Notes: generated from the sequence alone by a model not told the origin. A DNA stretch of 62,269 nt from an uncultured Kiritimatiellota bacterium (GCA_934621385.1 CAKTUI010000010.1:1-62269); one strand, 5' to 3'; positions 33,367 to 43,038 are shown, counted from the stretch's first letter. A program made the numbers and translations.

Positions 33367-34247
33367 AGTGTGAGATCTGCCATAAGAACGAGGCCCAGAC
33401 CGTTCTCCATCGCAAGAAGGACGGCGCGGCCGAGGAACTCTATGTCTGCCGTGCGTGTGCGGAAAAGGAGCGCGTCCAGCGGCAGAAGAAAAGCCAGAGT
33501 ACGCGCCGCGTGAAGAACGTGCCGCCGACGGAACTCTCGCTTTCCATTTCGGGCATCACGCCGAATACGCCGCCACCGCCACAGGTTCTTGAGGCTTTGA
33601 TGAAGGCCATGAATGGCGTGGTGAATGGCTTCGACCAGATTGAGAAGTCCGTCCGCAGCATTCCGCCGCGCAATGAGATGCCATGCAAGAGCGTTCGCCC
33701 GGAATTTCGCATTGGGAAGTATCTGCACCTTGAAGGACTCAACCTCATCGGTGAGCTTGATGCCATCCATCGGGCGATGAACGCGCTTGAAATGCAGCTC
33801 GTCGGTGTGGATGCCGACGGTCTTCATGCCGTGGGGCACGTCTACACCCTGCGGTATGCGGACAACCCGGCGCGGGCTGAGCGGGCGTTGCAGGAACTCG
33901 TTGAGCAGGAACGCAATGCGCGTGTTCGGCTGTTTGAGGAAATGCCGCGCATTTTCGGCGATTCGCTCTGCCGCGCCTTGGCTGTCATGAAGAACTGTCG
34001 GCTTCTCTCGCCCGGCGAATTCTTCGATTTGCTGTCGCCCATCCGTCTGGCGACGCTGGAGGACCTCCTCGATGGCGTGTCGCGTGCCGATGTGGAGAAG
34101 TGGATGTCGTCCATTGACCTGACGTCGCGAGAGGACAAGTTGACGCCCGAAGAGCGTGACCGTGTGGACGGCAGTCGGGCGGATGAGATGAATCGACGCT
34201 TTGAGGATGTCGTCCTCAGTGAGCGAGCGGAGGGTAAGTTTCTGTGA
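33363..34247 (+). CDS. McsA-like zinc finger fused to the C-terminal half of an McsB-type arginine kinase
   Basis: A 294-residue hybrid just upstream of clpC. One zinc finger (Cys3, Cys6, Cys29, Cys32) resembles the start of McsA, the activator of arginine kinase McsB in Firmicutes. After a Pro-rich linker, residues about 112-255 align by eye with the C-terminal half of McsB: 'LHLEGLNLIGELD', 'AVGHVYTL', 'EQERNARVRLFEEM', 'VMKNCRLLSPGEFFDLLSPIRLA'. The N-terminal kinase half is absent and I see no separate mcsB. Near 264-273, 'ERDRVDGSRA' may be a stretched RDxxRA phosphoarginine-binding motif. It could be a phosphoarginine reader or ClpC adaptor without kinase activity. The stop overlaps clpC (GTGA). 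Confidence 0.8.
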   Translation: MKCEICHKNEAQTVLHRKKDGAAEELYVCRACAEKERVQRQKKSQSTRRVKNVPPTELSLSISGITPNTPPPPQVLEALMKAMNGVVNGFDQIEKSVRSIPPRNEMPCKSVRPEFRIGKYLHLEGLNLIGELDAIHRAMNALEMQLVGVDADGLHAVGHVYTLRYADNPARAERALQELVEQERNARVRLFEEMPRIFGDSLCRALAVMKNCRLLSPGEFFDLLSPIRLATLEDLLDGVSRADVEKWMSSIDLTSREDKLTPEERDRVDGSRADEMNRRFEDVVLSERAEGKFL

Positions 34248-36721
34248 ACCTGAAATTGACGAAGAATGCGAGTGACGCACTGAATGCGGCCGAGAGTTGT
34301 GCGCGGCAGTTGGGGCACGACCACATCGGGTCCGAGCACATCTTTCTCGCCCTGTTGGCGATACCGAACGCCCAGGCTTGCCAGCGGCTGGTACGGCTTG
34401 ATTTGGCGTTGGACGACTTGGCGGAGTCGATGCGCACGATGATTGCCGGCAGTTCAGATGCGATGCTCCAGAAGGGACCGCTGCCCCTGACGGCGCGGAC
34501 ACGCAAGGTGCTCAACATTGCGCAGATTGAGGCTGGTTCGAACAACATCATTGACACGGTTCACCTGGTCACGGCCATGTTGCGCGAGGGCGAGAACGCC
34601 GCCGCGCAGTTGCTGTTTAACGCCGGCGTGACGGTGGAGAAGTTCCTGGCGGCCGGGACGCAGGGTGGGGCTTCGGAGGAAGGCGAACCGCCCGAGGAAA
34701 GCGACCCGAACGCCGAGGATGGGGCGGATGCCGCGGATTCTGGTTCGTCGCAGACGTCGACCGGGGCGAATGGCAAGCAGCAGAAGACGCCGACCATCAA
34801 CGCCTTTGGGCGCGACCTGACGGACTTGGCCCGACAGGGGTTGCTCGATCCCGTCATCGGACGCGAGAAGGAACTCCGCCGCGTCATTCAGGTCCTGTGC
34901 CGCAGGACGAAGAACAACGCCGTTTTGCTTGGCGAGGCTGGTGTCGGCAAGACCGCCGTCGCCGAGGGGCTTGCTCAGGCGATTCATCGCGGTGCCGTCC
35001 CCGAACGGATGCAGAACAAGCGCGTCGTGGCGTTGGACATGGCGCGGATGGTCGCCGGTACGCAGTATCGCGGGCAGTTCGAGGAGCGGCTGAAGAAGGT
35101 CATTGACGAGACTCGGCGGGCGGGCAACATCATCCTCTTCTTGGATGAAATCCATACGATGGTCGGAGCGGGTGGTGCCGAGGGCGCGATGGATGCCGCG
35201 AACATCCTCAAGCCGGCCCTGGCGCGTGGTGAGCTGCAGGTCATCGGTGCGACGACCCTGAAGGAATACCACAAGTCCATCGAGAAGGATGCCGCGCTGG
35301 AGCGTCGCTTCCAGACGGTACAGGTCGAGGAGCCTTCGATTTCCGACGCGGTCGATATTTTGGCGGGCATTGCCCCGAAGTACGAGGAGCACCATTCGGT
35401 GAAGTTCTCGCCCGAGGCGTTGCGGGCGGCCGTTGAACTGACGGCTCGCTACCTGCCGTCGCGGCAGTTGCCCGACAAGGCGATTGATGCGATGGATGAG
35501 ACGGGGGCGCGACTGCGGATGGCCGCGAGCGTGCGCCCACGCGATCTGACGGATCGACAGGATCATCTTGACGCATTGCGTGAGCAGAAGGACGAGGCTG
35601 TCCAGCGCGGCGATTTTGATGCGGCGGCCAACTGCCGCGAGCAGATCAAGGTCGAGACGAGTGCCTTTGCCGCCGCGTTGAAGAAGTGGAAGGAGACCCA
35701 CGCCGAGGAGGTCATTCCCGTTTCTGAACAGGATGTCTCCGAAACGGTCAGCCTGATGAGCGGCGTTCCCGTCGAGCGGATGAACACGACCACCTCCGAG
35801 AAACTCCTCGGAATGGAGAAGGCCCTCGGCGAGGTCGTCATTGGACAGAACGAGGCCATCAGCGCAATCTCACGCGCCCTGCGGCGTAGCCGCGCCTTTC
35901 TCGCGGATCCGAAGCGGCCCATCGGGAGTTTCCTCTTCCTCGGACCGACGGGTGTCGGCAAGACGCACCTCGCCAAGATGCTGGCCGAGCGTGTCTATGG
36001 GGACGAAAAGGCCCTGATTACGTTCGATATGTCGGAGTTCCAGGAGAAGTATTCCTCAAGTCGACTGGTTGGTGCTCCGCCTGGCTATGTGGGGTACGAT
36101 GAGGGTGGCCAGTTGACCGAAAAGGTCCGCCGCCGTCCTTATTCGGTCATTCTCTTCGATGAGTTCGAGAAGGCGAATTCGGATGTGATGAACATTCTCC
36201 TGCAGATTCTCGACGATGGTCGTCTGACGGACGGACAGGGGCGGGTCATCGACTTCAGGAACACGATTGTCATCTGCACGGCGAACCTTGGGTTTGACTT
36301 TGCACGGGAGGGCCATGCGATGGGTTTCGCGTCGGATACGGCGGAAACAAGCCATGATGTGCTGAAGGAGAAGCTGTTGGCGGAAGCGCGGCGGACTTTC
36401 CGTCCCGAACTTCTGAACCGTTTCGACGAGATGGTCGTCTTCCACAAGCTTGACAAGGCGGCGATGGAACGCATTCTCCAGTTGGAGATTGACAAGTTGC
36501 GTCCCCGTCTCAAGCGGGCGAATATCACGCTTTCGCTTGATGCGGCGGCACTCGACTTCCTCGTGGAGAAGGGGACGGATTCGGCGCTTGGGGCGCGTCC
36601 GCTCCGCCGCGTGGTTCAGACGTACATTGAGGATCCGCTGGCCGACCTCCTGCTTGAGGGCAAAGCGAAGTCGCGCATTCGCGTTCGACTGGCAAAGGAC
36701 GGCAAGTCATTGAAATTCTAA
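34244..36721 (+). CDS. clpC: AAA+ protease ATPase ClpC
   Basis: An 825-residue unfoldase that feeds ClpP. The N-domain repeats are at about 1-150 ('LGHDHIGSEHIFLALL', 'TVHLVTAMLREGENAA'), then a Ser/Glu/Asp linker. AAA1 has Walker A 'GEAGVGKTAVAEG' and Walker B 'ILFLDEIHTMVGAGG'. A middle domain with a UvrB-type helix ('RDHLDALREQKDEAVQRGDFDAAA' region) points to ClpC rather than ClpB or ClpA. AAA2 has 'GPTGVGKTHLAK' and 'VILFDEFEKA'. The start is a GTG behind CGGAGGG, overlapping the McsA/B-like gene. The partner is expected to deliver or gate substrates. Confidence 0.95.
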   Translation: MNLKLTKNASDALNAAESCARQLGHDHIGSEHIFLALLAIPNAQACQRLVRLDLALDDLAESMRTMIAGSSDAMLQKGPLPLTARTRKVLNIAQIEAGSNNIIDTVHLVTAMLREGENAAAQLLFNAGVTVEKFLAAGTQGGASEEGEPPEESDPNAEDGADAADSGSSQTSTGANGKQQKTPTINAFGRDLTDLARQGLLDPVIGREKELRRVIQVLCRRTKNNAVLLGEAGVGKTAVAEGLAQAIHRGAVPERMQNKRVVALDMARMVAGTQYRGQFEERLKKVIDETRRAGNIILFLDEIHTMVGAGGAEGAMDAANILKPALARGELQVIGATTLKEYHKSIEKDAALERRFQTVQVEEPSISDAVDILAGIAPKYEEHHSVKFSPEALRAAVELTARYLPSRQLPDKAIDAMDETGARLRMAASVRPRDLTDRQDHLDALREQKDEAVQRGDFDAAANCREQIKVETSAFAAALKKWKETHAEEVIPVSEQDVSETVSLMSGVPVERMNTTTSEKLLGMEKALGEVVIGQNEAISAISRALRRSRAFLADPKRPIGSFLFLGPTGVGKTHLAKMLAERVYGDEKALITFDMSEFQEKYSSSRLVGAPPGYVGYDEGGQLTEKVRRRPYSVILFDEFEKANSDVMNILLQILDDGRLTDGQGRVIDFRNTIVICTANLGFDFAREGHAMGFASDTAETSHDVLKEKLLAEARRTFRPELLNRFDEMVVFHKLDKAAMERILQLEIDKLRPRLKRANITLSLDAAALDFLVEKGTDSALGARPLRRVVQTYIEDPLADLLLEGKAKSRIRVRLAKDGKSLKF

Positions 36722-36736
36722 TCGGGACAGGACGCC

Positions 36737-38539
36737 ATGCGACTTGAAAATATCCGCAACTTCTGCATCATTGCCCATGTCGACCATGGCAAGACGACGC
36801 TTTCGGACCGCATCCTTGAACTGACGCACGCTATCTCGGCCCGTGAACTCAAGGAACAGACGCTGGATGCCATGGACCTTGAGCGAGAGCGCGGCATTAC
36901 AATCAAGTCGCACCCTGTGTCGATGGAATACCACGCCCGGGACGGAAAGAAGTACCTGTTCAATCTGCTGGATACGCCCGGTCATGTGGACTTCGCCTAC
37001 GAGGTCTCGCGTTCGATGGGGGCCTGCGAGGGGGCACTCCTGGTCGTGGATGCCGCGCAGGGCGTCGAGGCCCAGACGGTTGCCAATACCTACTTTGCGC
37101 AGGATGCGAAACTCGAAATCGTGCCCGTTCTGAACAAAGTTGACCTCCCCGGGGCGGATGTGAAGGAAGTCAGTCGCGAGATTGAGGACATTCTCGCGAT
37201 TCCGATGGATGATCCGCTGCTGGTCTCGGCGAAGACGGGGATGGGGTGTCCGGATGTGCTGGAGGCGATTGTCAAGCGCATTCCGCCGCCCGAGACGCGG
37301 GGCATCGATGCGCCGCTCCGTGCGCTTGTCTTCGATTCCGTCTTTGATGAGTTCCGTGGAGTCATTACCTATGTCCGTGTAATGGACGGGTCGATCAAGG
37401 CTGGGCAGGGCGTGACGTTCATGGCCAGCGGCGTGTCGACGACTATTCACGAGGTGGGCATCTTCTCGCCGGGAAAGAAGCCTGTCGACCACTTGGAGGC
37501 TGGTCAGGTCGGCTATCTCGTCGGAACTGTCAAGGACCCGAGCGAAATCAAGATTGGCGACACGGTGACGACGACGAAACTCGGCGCAACGGAGCCGTTG
37601 CCGGGTTTCCATGACATTCATCCGACGGTCTTCTGCGGCATTTATCCCATGTCGACGGATGAGTTCCCGAAGGTTGCGCAGGGGCTTGAGAAGTTGCACC
37701 TGAACGATTCGGCGTTCACTTTCCACCACGAGAGTTCGTTGGCGCTCGGCTTCGGCTTCCGTTGCGGATTCCTTGGGCTCCTGCACATGGAAATTGTTCA
37801 GGAGCGCCTGCGCCGCGAGTTCGGGTTGGACATCATCTCGACGGCTCCCGGCGTCGTCTACAAGATCAAGATGAAGAATGGCGAGGTCAAGGATCTTGAC
37901 AATCCGCTCCAGATGCCAGACCCCTCCGCCTATGAGTCCATTTCGGAACCGATTCTCAAGGCGCGCATCATTACGCCGACGGATTCGATTGGCGACGTGA
38001 TGCGTATTGTGATGGATCGCCGCGGGGCGGTTGAGGGAACCGAGTCAATGGACTCAAAGCGCGTCATGCTGCACTGCACATTGCCGCTGAACGAGATTCT
38101 GATTGACTTCCACGACACCCTGAAGAGTGTCTCGCATGGCTACGCCTCGATGGACTACGAACCGGCGGGCTACCGCGAAGCGGACATCGTGCGGATGGAC
38201 ATCCTGCTCAACTCCGAGACGGTGGATGCCTTTGCGACGATGGTGCACCGCGACAAGGCCCGTGCGCGTGGTCTTCAGATGTGCAAGGCACTCGCCGAGA
38301 CGATTCCGCCCCACCAGTTCAAGATTCCTGTGCAGGCGGCAATCGGTAAGGAAATCATCGCCCGCGAAGACATTCGGCCCTTCCGAAAGGACGTCTTGGC
38401 AAAACTCTACGGCGGCGATGTGACGCGCAAGATGAAGGTTCTGGAGAAACAGAAGCGCGGCAAGGCACGTATGAAGGAATTTGGCCACGTCAATGTGCCG
38501 CAGTCCGCGTTTGTCGCCGTCTTGAAGGGAACGCTATGA
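36737..38539 (+). CDS. lepA: Elongation factor 4 (LepA)
   Basis: A 600-residue translational GTPase that remodels stalled ribosomes. GTP motifs: G1 'AHVDHGKTTLSDR', G3 'DTPGHVDF', G4 'NKVDLPGA'. The EF-G-like domains follow, ending with the LepA-only C-terminal domain ('REDIRPFRKDVLAKLYGGDVTRKMKVLEKQKRGKARMK', seen in pieces). The size is standard. The stop overlaps lpxI (ATGA). Confidence 0.97.
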   Translation: MRLENIRNFCIIAHVDHGKTTLSDRILELTHAISARELKEQTLDAMDLERERGITIKSHPVSMEYHARDGKKYLFNLLDTPGHVDFAYEVSRSMGACEGALLVVDAAQGVEAQTVANTYFAQDAKLEIVPVLNKVDLPGADVKEVSREIEDILAIPMDDPLLVSAKTGMGCPDVLEAIVKRIPPPETRGIDAPLRALVFDSVFDEFRGVITYVRVMDGSIKAGQGVTFMASGVSTTIHEVGIFSPGKKPVDHLEAGQVGYLVGTVKDPSEIKIGDTVTTTKLGATEPLPGFHDIHPTVFCGIYPMSTDEFPKVAQGLEKLHLNDSAFTFHHESSLALGFGFRCGFLGLLHMEIVQERLRREFGLDIISTAPGVVYKIKMKNGEVKDLDNPLQMPDPSAYESISEPILKARIITPTDSIGDVMRIVMDRRGAVEGTESMDSKRVMLHCTLPLNEILIDFHDTLKSVSHGYASMDYEPAGYREADIVRMDILLNSETVDAFATMVHRDKARARGLQMCKALAETIPPHQFKIPVQAAIGKEIIAREDIRPFRKDVLAKLYGGDVTRKMKVLEKQKRGKARMKEFGHVNVPQSAFVAVLKGTL

Positions 38540-39372
38540 TTAAGAAACTGGTCGTCATCGCCGGAAGCGGATCCTATCCGCGCCTGATTGTCGAGGGTGC
38601 GAAGAAGGCCGATGTGCAGCAGGTCGATGTTGTCGCTATTGCCGGGTCCACCAGTCGGGCGACGCGCAAGGCCGCCGACCACGTCATCCCGATTACCATT
38701 GGCACAATTGCGGAAAATATTCGCCGCGTTGGAACAATGGGGTATGACGGGGCCATTCTCGCGGGGCAGGTGAATCCGCTCTCGCTCTTCAGCGGACGCT
38801 TCGACCGCGAGGTGCAGTCCTGGCTGGATGAGTTGCCCGTCAAGACGGCGCATACCGTTTTCTCAAAACTGGTCGAGAAGTTCGCCGAAAGCGGAATCAC
38901 CATTCTCCCGGCGAGCCTTTACATGGACGACCACCTGCCGATGGTCGGAACGCTAACGGCGCGAGGCTTTACGGCGGAGGAGGCGAGCGACGTCGCCCAC
39001 GCGGCGGAAGTTGCACACGATGTCGGCGTGCACGATGTCGGGCAGACCGTCATGGTGAAGAAGGGGATGGTTCTCGCCGTCGAGGCCTTTGAGGGGACAA
39101 ATCGGGCCATTCGTCGCGGCGGACGGCTGGGCGGAAAGGGTTCCGTTCTTTTCAAGGCGGCCCGTGAAGGGCACGATATGCGCTTTGACATCCCCGTCAT
39201 AGGTCTCAAGACCCTGAAGGTCATGCGTCGGGCGGGTGTGACGGCGCTTGGCTTCCAGGCTGGCCGACTGATTGTCCTTGACCGTGAGGCGGTCATTGAC
39301 TTTGCAAATCGCCACAACATCGCCATCGTCGGTGTCGATTCGGGCCTGCCGCCCGCGCCACTGCGTCCCTAA
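38536..39372 (+). CDS. lpxI: UDP-2,3-diacylglucosamine pyrophosphatase LpxI
   Basis: A 278-residue enzyme hydrolysing UDP-2,3-diacylglucosamine to lipid X in lipid A synthesis. Characteristic features of LpxI (DUF1009): 'IAGSGSYPRLI' at the start, 'GQVNPLSLF', 'ESGITILPASLYMDDHLP', 'VGQTVMVKKGMVLAVEAFEGT' and 'FDIPVIGLKTL'. LpxI replaces LpxH in this organism. It sits directly before lpxB, the next enzyme of the pathway, which supports the call and a lipopolysaccharide-type outer membrane. Confidence 0.94.
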   Translation: MIKKLVVIAGSGSYPRLIVEGAKKADVQQVDVVAIAGSTSRATRKAADHVIPITIGTIAENIRRVGTMGYDGAILAGQVNPLSLFSGRFDREVQSWLDELPVKTAHTVFSKLVEKFAESGITILPASLYMDDHLPMVGTLTARGFTAEEASDVAHAAEVAHDVGVHDVGQTVMVKKGMVLAVEAFEGTNRAIRRGGRLGGKGSVLFKAAREGHDMRFDIPVIGLKTLKVMRRAGVTALGFQAGRLIVLDREAVIDFANRHNIAIVGVDSGLPPAPLRP

Positions 39373-39397
39373 TCTTTCAACCGGGAGGTCCAACCGT

Positions 39398-40513
39398 ATG
39401 AGAATACTGTTGCTGGCGGGTGAGGAATCGGGTCTGATTTATGCTCGTGGCATACGCGCACTGCTTGCAGGTCATGAGGTGCGGGGCTATCAGGACTACG
39501 GCTTTGAAACGACCGATCTGGCCGTGATGGGCTTCGGGGCCGTCCTGCGTCGACTGCCGTTCTTTCTCGGTGTCAAGCGGACGATGGAGCGGGCGATTGA
39601 CGAATGGAAGCCGGATGTCGTCTGCACTATCGATTACCCGGGGCTGAATCTCAAACTCGCTGCGTATGCCAAGGCACGGGGTATTCGGGCCATTCATGTC
39701 GTCTGTCCTCAAGTCTGGGCGTGGAAGCAGGGGCGCATCCCGAAGATTGAGGCGGCGCTTGACCACCTGTGCTGCTTCTTCCCGTTTGAGCCGAAACTGT
39801 TCAAGTCGGGTTTTGCGACATTCGTCGGGCATCCGCTCTTGGCAGATTTCGCGGCAGATCAGTCGGCGAAAGCGGCAAAAGGGCCGTCGGTTGGTCAGGG
39901 CGGCCGTCAGCTCGTGGCGCTTCTGCCCGGGAGCCGGCGCGGCGAAATCGAACGCATCCTGCCCATTCTGCTTGCCGCCGTCCCGCTGATTGAAAATGCA
40001 CGGTTTGTCATCCCGGCCGCCAACGAGTCCGTCCGCCACCTGATTGACACTCTGGTTCGGAAGGTGTCCTGTGAGTCGGAAGTCGAAACTCAACTGGGTG
40101 GCGCGCGGCAGCTTTTGTGCCAGGCGGACTGTGCGGCAGTGGCCAGTGGAACGGCGACGCTGGAGGCCGCCATCGCCGGTTGCCCGACTGTGCTCGTCTA
40201 TCGCGTGAGCGCGGCACTGGCCGCCTTCGCCCGGCGCGTCATTCGTGGCACGAAGTACATTGGGCTTGCGAACGTCATCTGGGATCGGTGTGTTGAGAAG
40301 GAAACGGATGCCCTCACCTCGCAGTCTCCGATGCCGGAACTCCTGCAGGAGAACTTTACGGCTCCGCACGTGGCGGAGTGCCTGAACCGCTGGCTGAGAG
40401 ATTCTTCGGCGCGGGCAACTGCCAAGGCGCAGTTGGCGCTGACTGTCAATGCCCTTCGCACGGAGGGTGAGTCCCCATTCGCGGCGATTGTTCGTATCCT
40501 GTTGGGCATCTGA
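39398..40513 (+). CDS. lpxB: Lipid-A-disaccharide synthase
   Basis: A 371-residue GT-B glycosyltransferase that condenses lipid X with UDP-diacylglucosamine. The start at 'MRILLLAGEESGLIYA' (Ser of the usual 'AGExSGD' motif region) is preceded by GGGAGG. Other family signs: 'TIDYPGLNLKLA', 'IHVVCPQVWAWKQGRI', 'FVGHPLLADF', 'LLPGSRRGEIERILP' and 'VASGTATLEAA'. The last gene of its unit, followed by a strong hairpin shared with the convergent genes. Confidence 0.95.
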   Translation: MRILLLAGEESGLIYARGIRALLAGHEVRGYQDYGFETTDLAVMGFGAVLRRLPFFLGVKRTMERAIDEWKPDVVCTIDYPGLNLKLAAYAKARGIRAIHVVCPQVWAWKQGRIPKIEAALDHLCCFFPFEPKLFKSGFATFVGHPLLADFAADQSAKAAKGPSVGQGGRQLVALLPGSRRGEIERILPILLAAVPLIENARFVIPAANESVRHLIDTLVRKVSCESEVETQLGGARQLLCQADCAAVASGTATLEAAIAGCPTVLVYRVSAALAAFARRVIRGTKYIGLANVIWDRCVEKETDALTSQSPMPELLQENFTAPHVAECLNRWLRDSSARATAKAQLALTVNALRTEGESPFAAIVRILLGI

Positions 40514-40534
40514 CACGAACAATGCGCAAACAAG

Positions 40535-40569
40535 AAACGCGGCAACGCCTTTTGGGCGTTGCCGCGTTT
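40535..40569. terminator. Bidirectional terminator hairpin
   Basis: A 15-bp GC-rich stem (AAACGCGGCAACGCC with GGCGTTGCCGCGTTT) and a short T/G loop lie between the convergent ends of lpxB and the NfnB gene. Both flanks have A or T runs, so it can stop transcription from either side. Confidence 0.85.
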
Positions 40570-40593
40570 GTGTTTCTGCCAGAAACCGCTCGC

Positions 40594-42012
40594 TTACTTT
40601 GCCGCGAGGTAGGCGTTGATTCCTGCGGCGGCACGACGACCCTCGCCCATGGCGAGAATGACGGTTGCCGCGCCGAGGACGATATCGCCACCGGCAAAGA
40701 CGCCGGGGATTGATGTGGCATTCGTCTCGGGATTGACGACAATGTTGCCTCGCTTGTTGACTTCCAGCCCTTCGGTGGTGGTCGGAATCAGCGGATTGGA
40801 GGCGTTGCCGACGGCCACGACGACCGTGTCGACATCAAGGACGAATTCGCTGCCGGGGATGGCAACGGGGGAGCGGCGTCCCGAGGCATCGGGTTCGCCC
40901 AGTTCGTACTTGAGGCACTCAAGGCCGGAGACATGTCCATTCTCATCCCCGAGGACGCGCTTGGCGTTCTGAAGGACGCGGAATTCGACACCCTCCTGCT
41001 TGGCGTGATGAACCTCCTCAATACGGGCCGGCATCTCGGCCTCGCTGCGGCGATAGACGAGGTAGACCTTGTCCGCGCCAAGGCGAAGGGCCATGCGGCT
41101 TGCATCCATGGCGACATTGCCGCCGCCGAGGACGGCCACGCGCTTGCCGTGCCAGAAGGGGGTGTCGGCATGATCCTCATCGTAGGCCTTCATCAGGTTG
41201 GCACGCGTCAGGTACTCGTTGGCGCTGAAGACACCGGTCAGGTTCTCGCCTTCAATGCCCATGAACTTCGGGAGCCCCGCGCCCGTGCCGACGAACACCG
41301 CGTCAAAGCCGTCCTTTTCCATGAGGTCGGTCAGCTTGCGCGTCCGGCCGACGACGAAGTTCGTGTCGATGGTCACGCCAATCTTCTCAAGACCCTCAAT
41401 CTCGTGCTGGACGATGGACTTTGGGAGACGGAATTCGGGGATGCCGTAGACGAGCACGCCGCCGCACTTGTGGAACGCCTCGAACATCGTGACGCTGTGG
41501 CCGGCCTTGGCGCAGTCCGCCGCGCAGGTGATGGAGGCGGGCCCCGAACCGATGACGGCGACGCGCTTGCCCGTCTTCGGGGCGCAGGCGACGGCCTCTT
41601 CGGTCTTGTTCGTACGGGCGAGGTCGGCGCAGAAGCGCTCGACGCGTCCGATGGCAACGGCCTTGTCGACGTTCTTGAGAATCTTGCCGACCGTGCAGAA
41701 CTTCTGGCACTGCTTTTCCTGCGGGCAGACGCGTCCGCAGACGGCCGGAAGAAGCGAGGTTTCCTTGATAATCTTCAGGGCACCGGCGAAGTCTCCCTCG
41801 GCCGCCTTTGCGAGGAAGCCCGGGATGTTGATTGCCACGGGGCAACCCTGCATACAGGGCTTTGCCGCGCAGGTCAGGCAGCGGCTGGCCTCGGTCTTCG
41901 CCTGCTCGGCGGTGTAGCCGAGCGCGACTTCGTTCATGTTGTGCGCCCGCACGGCCGGATCCTGCTCCGGCATCGCCTGCGGCGCAATCGCCATTCTCTC
42001 TTTAGGTGTCAT
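40594..42012 (-). CDS. NfnB/GltD-like flavoprotein, large subunit
   Basis: A 472-residue FAD/NADPH and iron-sulfur protein. N-terminal Cys clusters ('CLTCAAKPCMQGCP', 'CGRVCPQEKQCQKFC') bind two [4Fe-4S] centres. Two dinucleotide folds follow ('VIGSGPASITCAADCAKAG', 'AVLGGGNVAMDASRMALRLG'), and the end has 'GVFAGGDIVLGAATVILAMGEGRRAA'. With the FAD/2Fe-2S subunit encoded just upstream (ATGA overlap), this is the NfnAB layout: a bifurcating transhydrogenase linking NADH, NADPH and ferredoxin. Homotetrameric GltA-type glutamate synthase is the other name such pairs receive, so the substrate is not certain. Confidence 0.9.
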   Translation of the reverse strand: MTPKERMAIAPQAMPEQDPAVRAHNMNEVALGYTAEQAKTEASRCLTCAAKPCMQGCPVAINIPGFLAKAAEGDFAGALKIIKETSLLPAVCGRVCPQEKQCQKFCTVGKILKNVDKAVAIGRVERFCADLARTNKTEEAVACAPKTGKRVAVIGSGPASITCAADCAKAGHSVTMFEAFHKCGGVLVYGIPEFRLPKSIVQHEIEGLEKIGVTIDTNFVVGRTRKLTDLMEKDGFDAVFVGTGAGLPKFMGIEGENLTGVFSANEYLTRANLMKAYDEDHADTPFWHGKRVAVLGGGNVAMDASRMALRLGADKVYLVYRRSEAEMPARIEEVHHAKQEGVEFRVLQNAKRVLGDENGHVSGLECLKYELGEPDASGRRSPVAIPGSEFVLDVDTVVVAVGNASNPLIPTTTEGLEVNKRGNIVVNPETNATSIPGVFAGGDIVLGAATVILAMGEGRRAAAGINAYLAAK

Positions 42013-42866
42013 TTTGTGAAAATCCCGGCTTTGCAAACGTGTTCACGCGCTGCGGCTTCCTGCGGCTTGAAGGCGGCCATGCGCTTTGTCATCTGGTCCC
42101 AGTCGACCTTGTGCGCGTCGAACTCGGGTCCATCCACGCAGACGAACTTCGTCTCGCCGCCAACGGTGATGCGGCAGCCGCCGCACATACCCGTGCCGTC
42201 AATCATAATCGTATTGAGCGAGACGGTCGTATGGACATTGAACGGCTTTGTCGTGAGCGCACAGAACTTCATCATGATCGGCGGGCCGATTGCGATGACT
42301 TCGTCGACTTCGCCGCGCTCACAGAGTTCCTTGAGCGGTTCCGTCACAAGTCCATTGCGTCCCGACGAGCCGTCATCCGTCATGAGGATGAGCTTGTCGC
42401 CGGCGATGGCGCGCATTTCGTCCTCCATCACGAAGAGGTCCTTGTTGCGGGCACCCATGATGATGGTCACGTCGTTTCCGGCGGCCTTGAGGGCCTGGGC
42501 AATCGGGTGCATCGGTGCAACGCCGATGCCGCCACCGACGCAGACCACGCGGCCGGGCTTTTCGCCGTTTGTGCCGCGAATGGAGGTCGGACGGCCGAGC
42601 GGGCCGAGCAGGGCGGCGATGGAATCGCCCTCATTGAGCTGGGCGAGCTTCATCGTCGTCGCGCCAACCGTTTGGTAAATGAGCGTAATCGTACCTGCGG
42701 CGGGGTCGGCATCGGCGATGGTCAGGGGAATGCGTTCGCCATAGTCGCCGTCCACCATCAGGATGATGAACTGCCCGGCTTTGCGTTCCCGCGCAATCAG
42801 CGGTGCCTCAACCTCGATGCGGTAGACATTCGCGGAGAGTTGCCGTTTCTTGATAATCTTGTTCAT
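42009..42866 (-). CDS. NfnA-like FAD/[2Fe-2S] subunit
   Basis: A 285-residue protein of the ferredoxin-NADP reductase/dihydroorotate dehydrogenase electron-transfer family. FAD-site 'GDYGERIPLTIAD', NAD-site 'GGGIGVAPMHPIAQALK', and a C-terminal Cys cluster 'GTGMCGGCRI' with a later Cys ('KFVCVDGPEFD') for the [2Fe-2S]. The start is the ATG at 42866, only 10 bases from the -10 box. An upstream in-frame ATG at 42899 lies before that box. Pairs with the large subunit to move electrons between pyridine nucleotides and ferredoxin. Confidence 0.9.
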   Translation of the reverse strand: MNKIIKKRQLSANVYRIEVEAPLIARERKAGQFIILMVDGDYGERIPLTIADADPAAGTITLIYQTVGATTMKLAQLNEGDSIAALLGPLGRPTSIRGTNGEKPGRVVCVGGGIGVAPMHPIAQALKAAGNDVTIIMGARNKDLFVMEDEMRAIAGDKLILMTDDGSSGRNGLVTEPLKELCERGEVDEVIAIGPPIMMKFCALTTKPFNVHTTVSLNTIMIDGTGMCGGCRITVGGETKFVCVDGPEFDAHKVDWDQMTKRMAAFKPQEAAAREHVCKAGIFTK

Positions 42867-42876
42867 GGGAGCGCGT

Positions 42877-42885
42877 ATTATATCA
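42877..42885 (-). promoter_or_regulatory. Extended -10 promoter of the nfnAB-like pair
   Basis: On the minus strand TGATATAAT ends 10 bases before the ATG, giving a leader of only a few bases. Confidence 0.7.
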
Positions 42886-43038
42886 TATTTGGGCTTCATT
42901 CGGCGGTCCCATCGAAACGAGCGGAGTCTTCTTTGCGGACCTCATGCCGAAAAAGTGCCGTGAACGGAGGGGCGAAGTGCCCAAGGCGGGGGAGACCTCT
43001 GCCCACCGTCCGCTCGGGGGATGCGGACGACGCGAAAC

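Noticed and set aside
40933..42678. 581-codon + strand frame opposite the nfn genes
   Set aside because: The minus-strand NfnA/NfnB proteins have clear motifs; this is their shadow.
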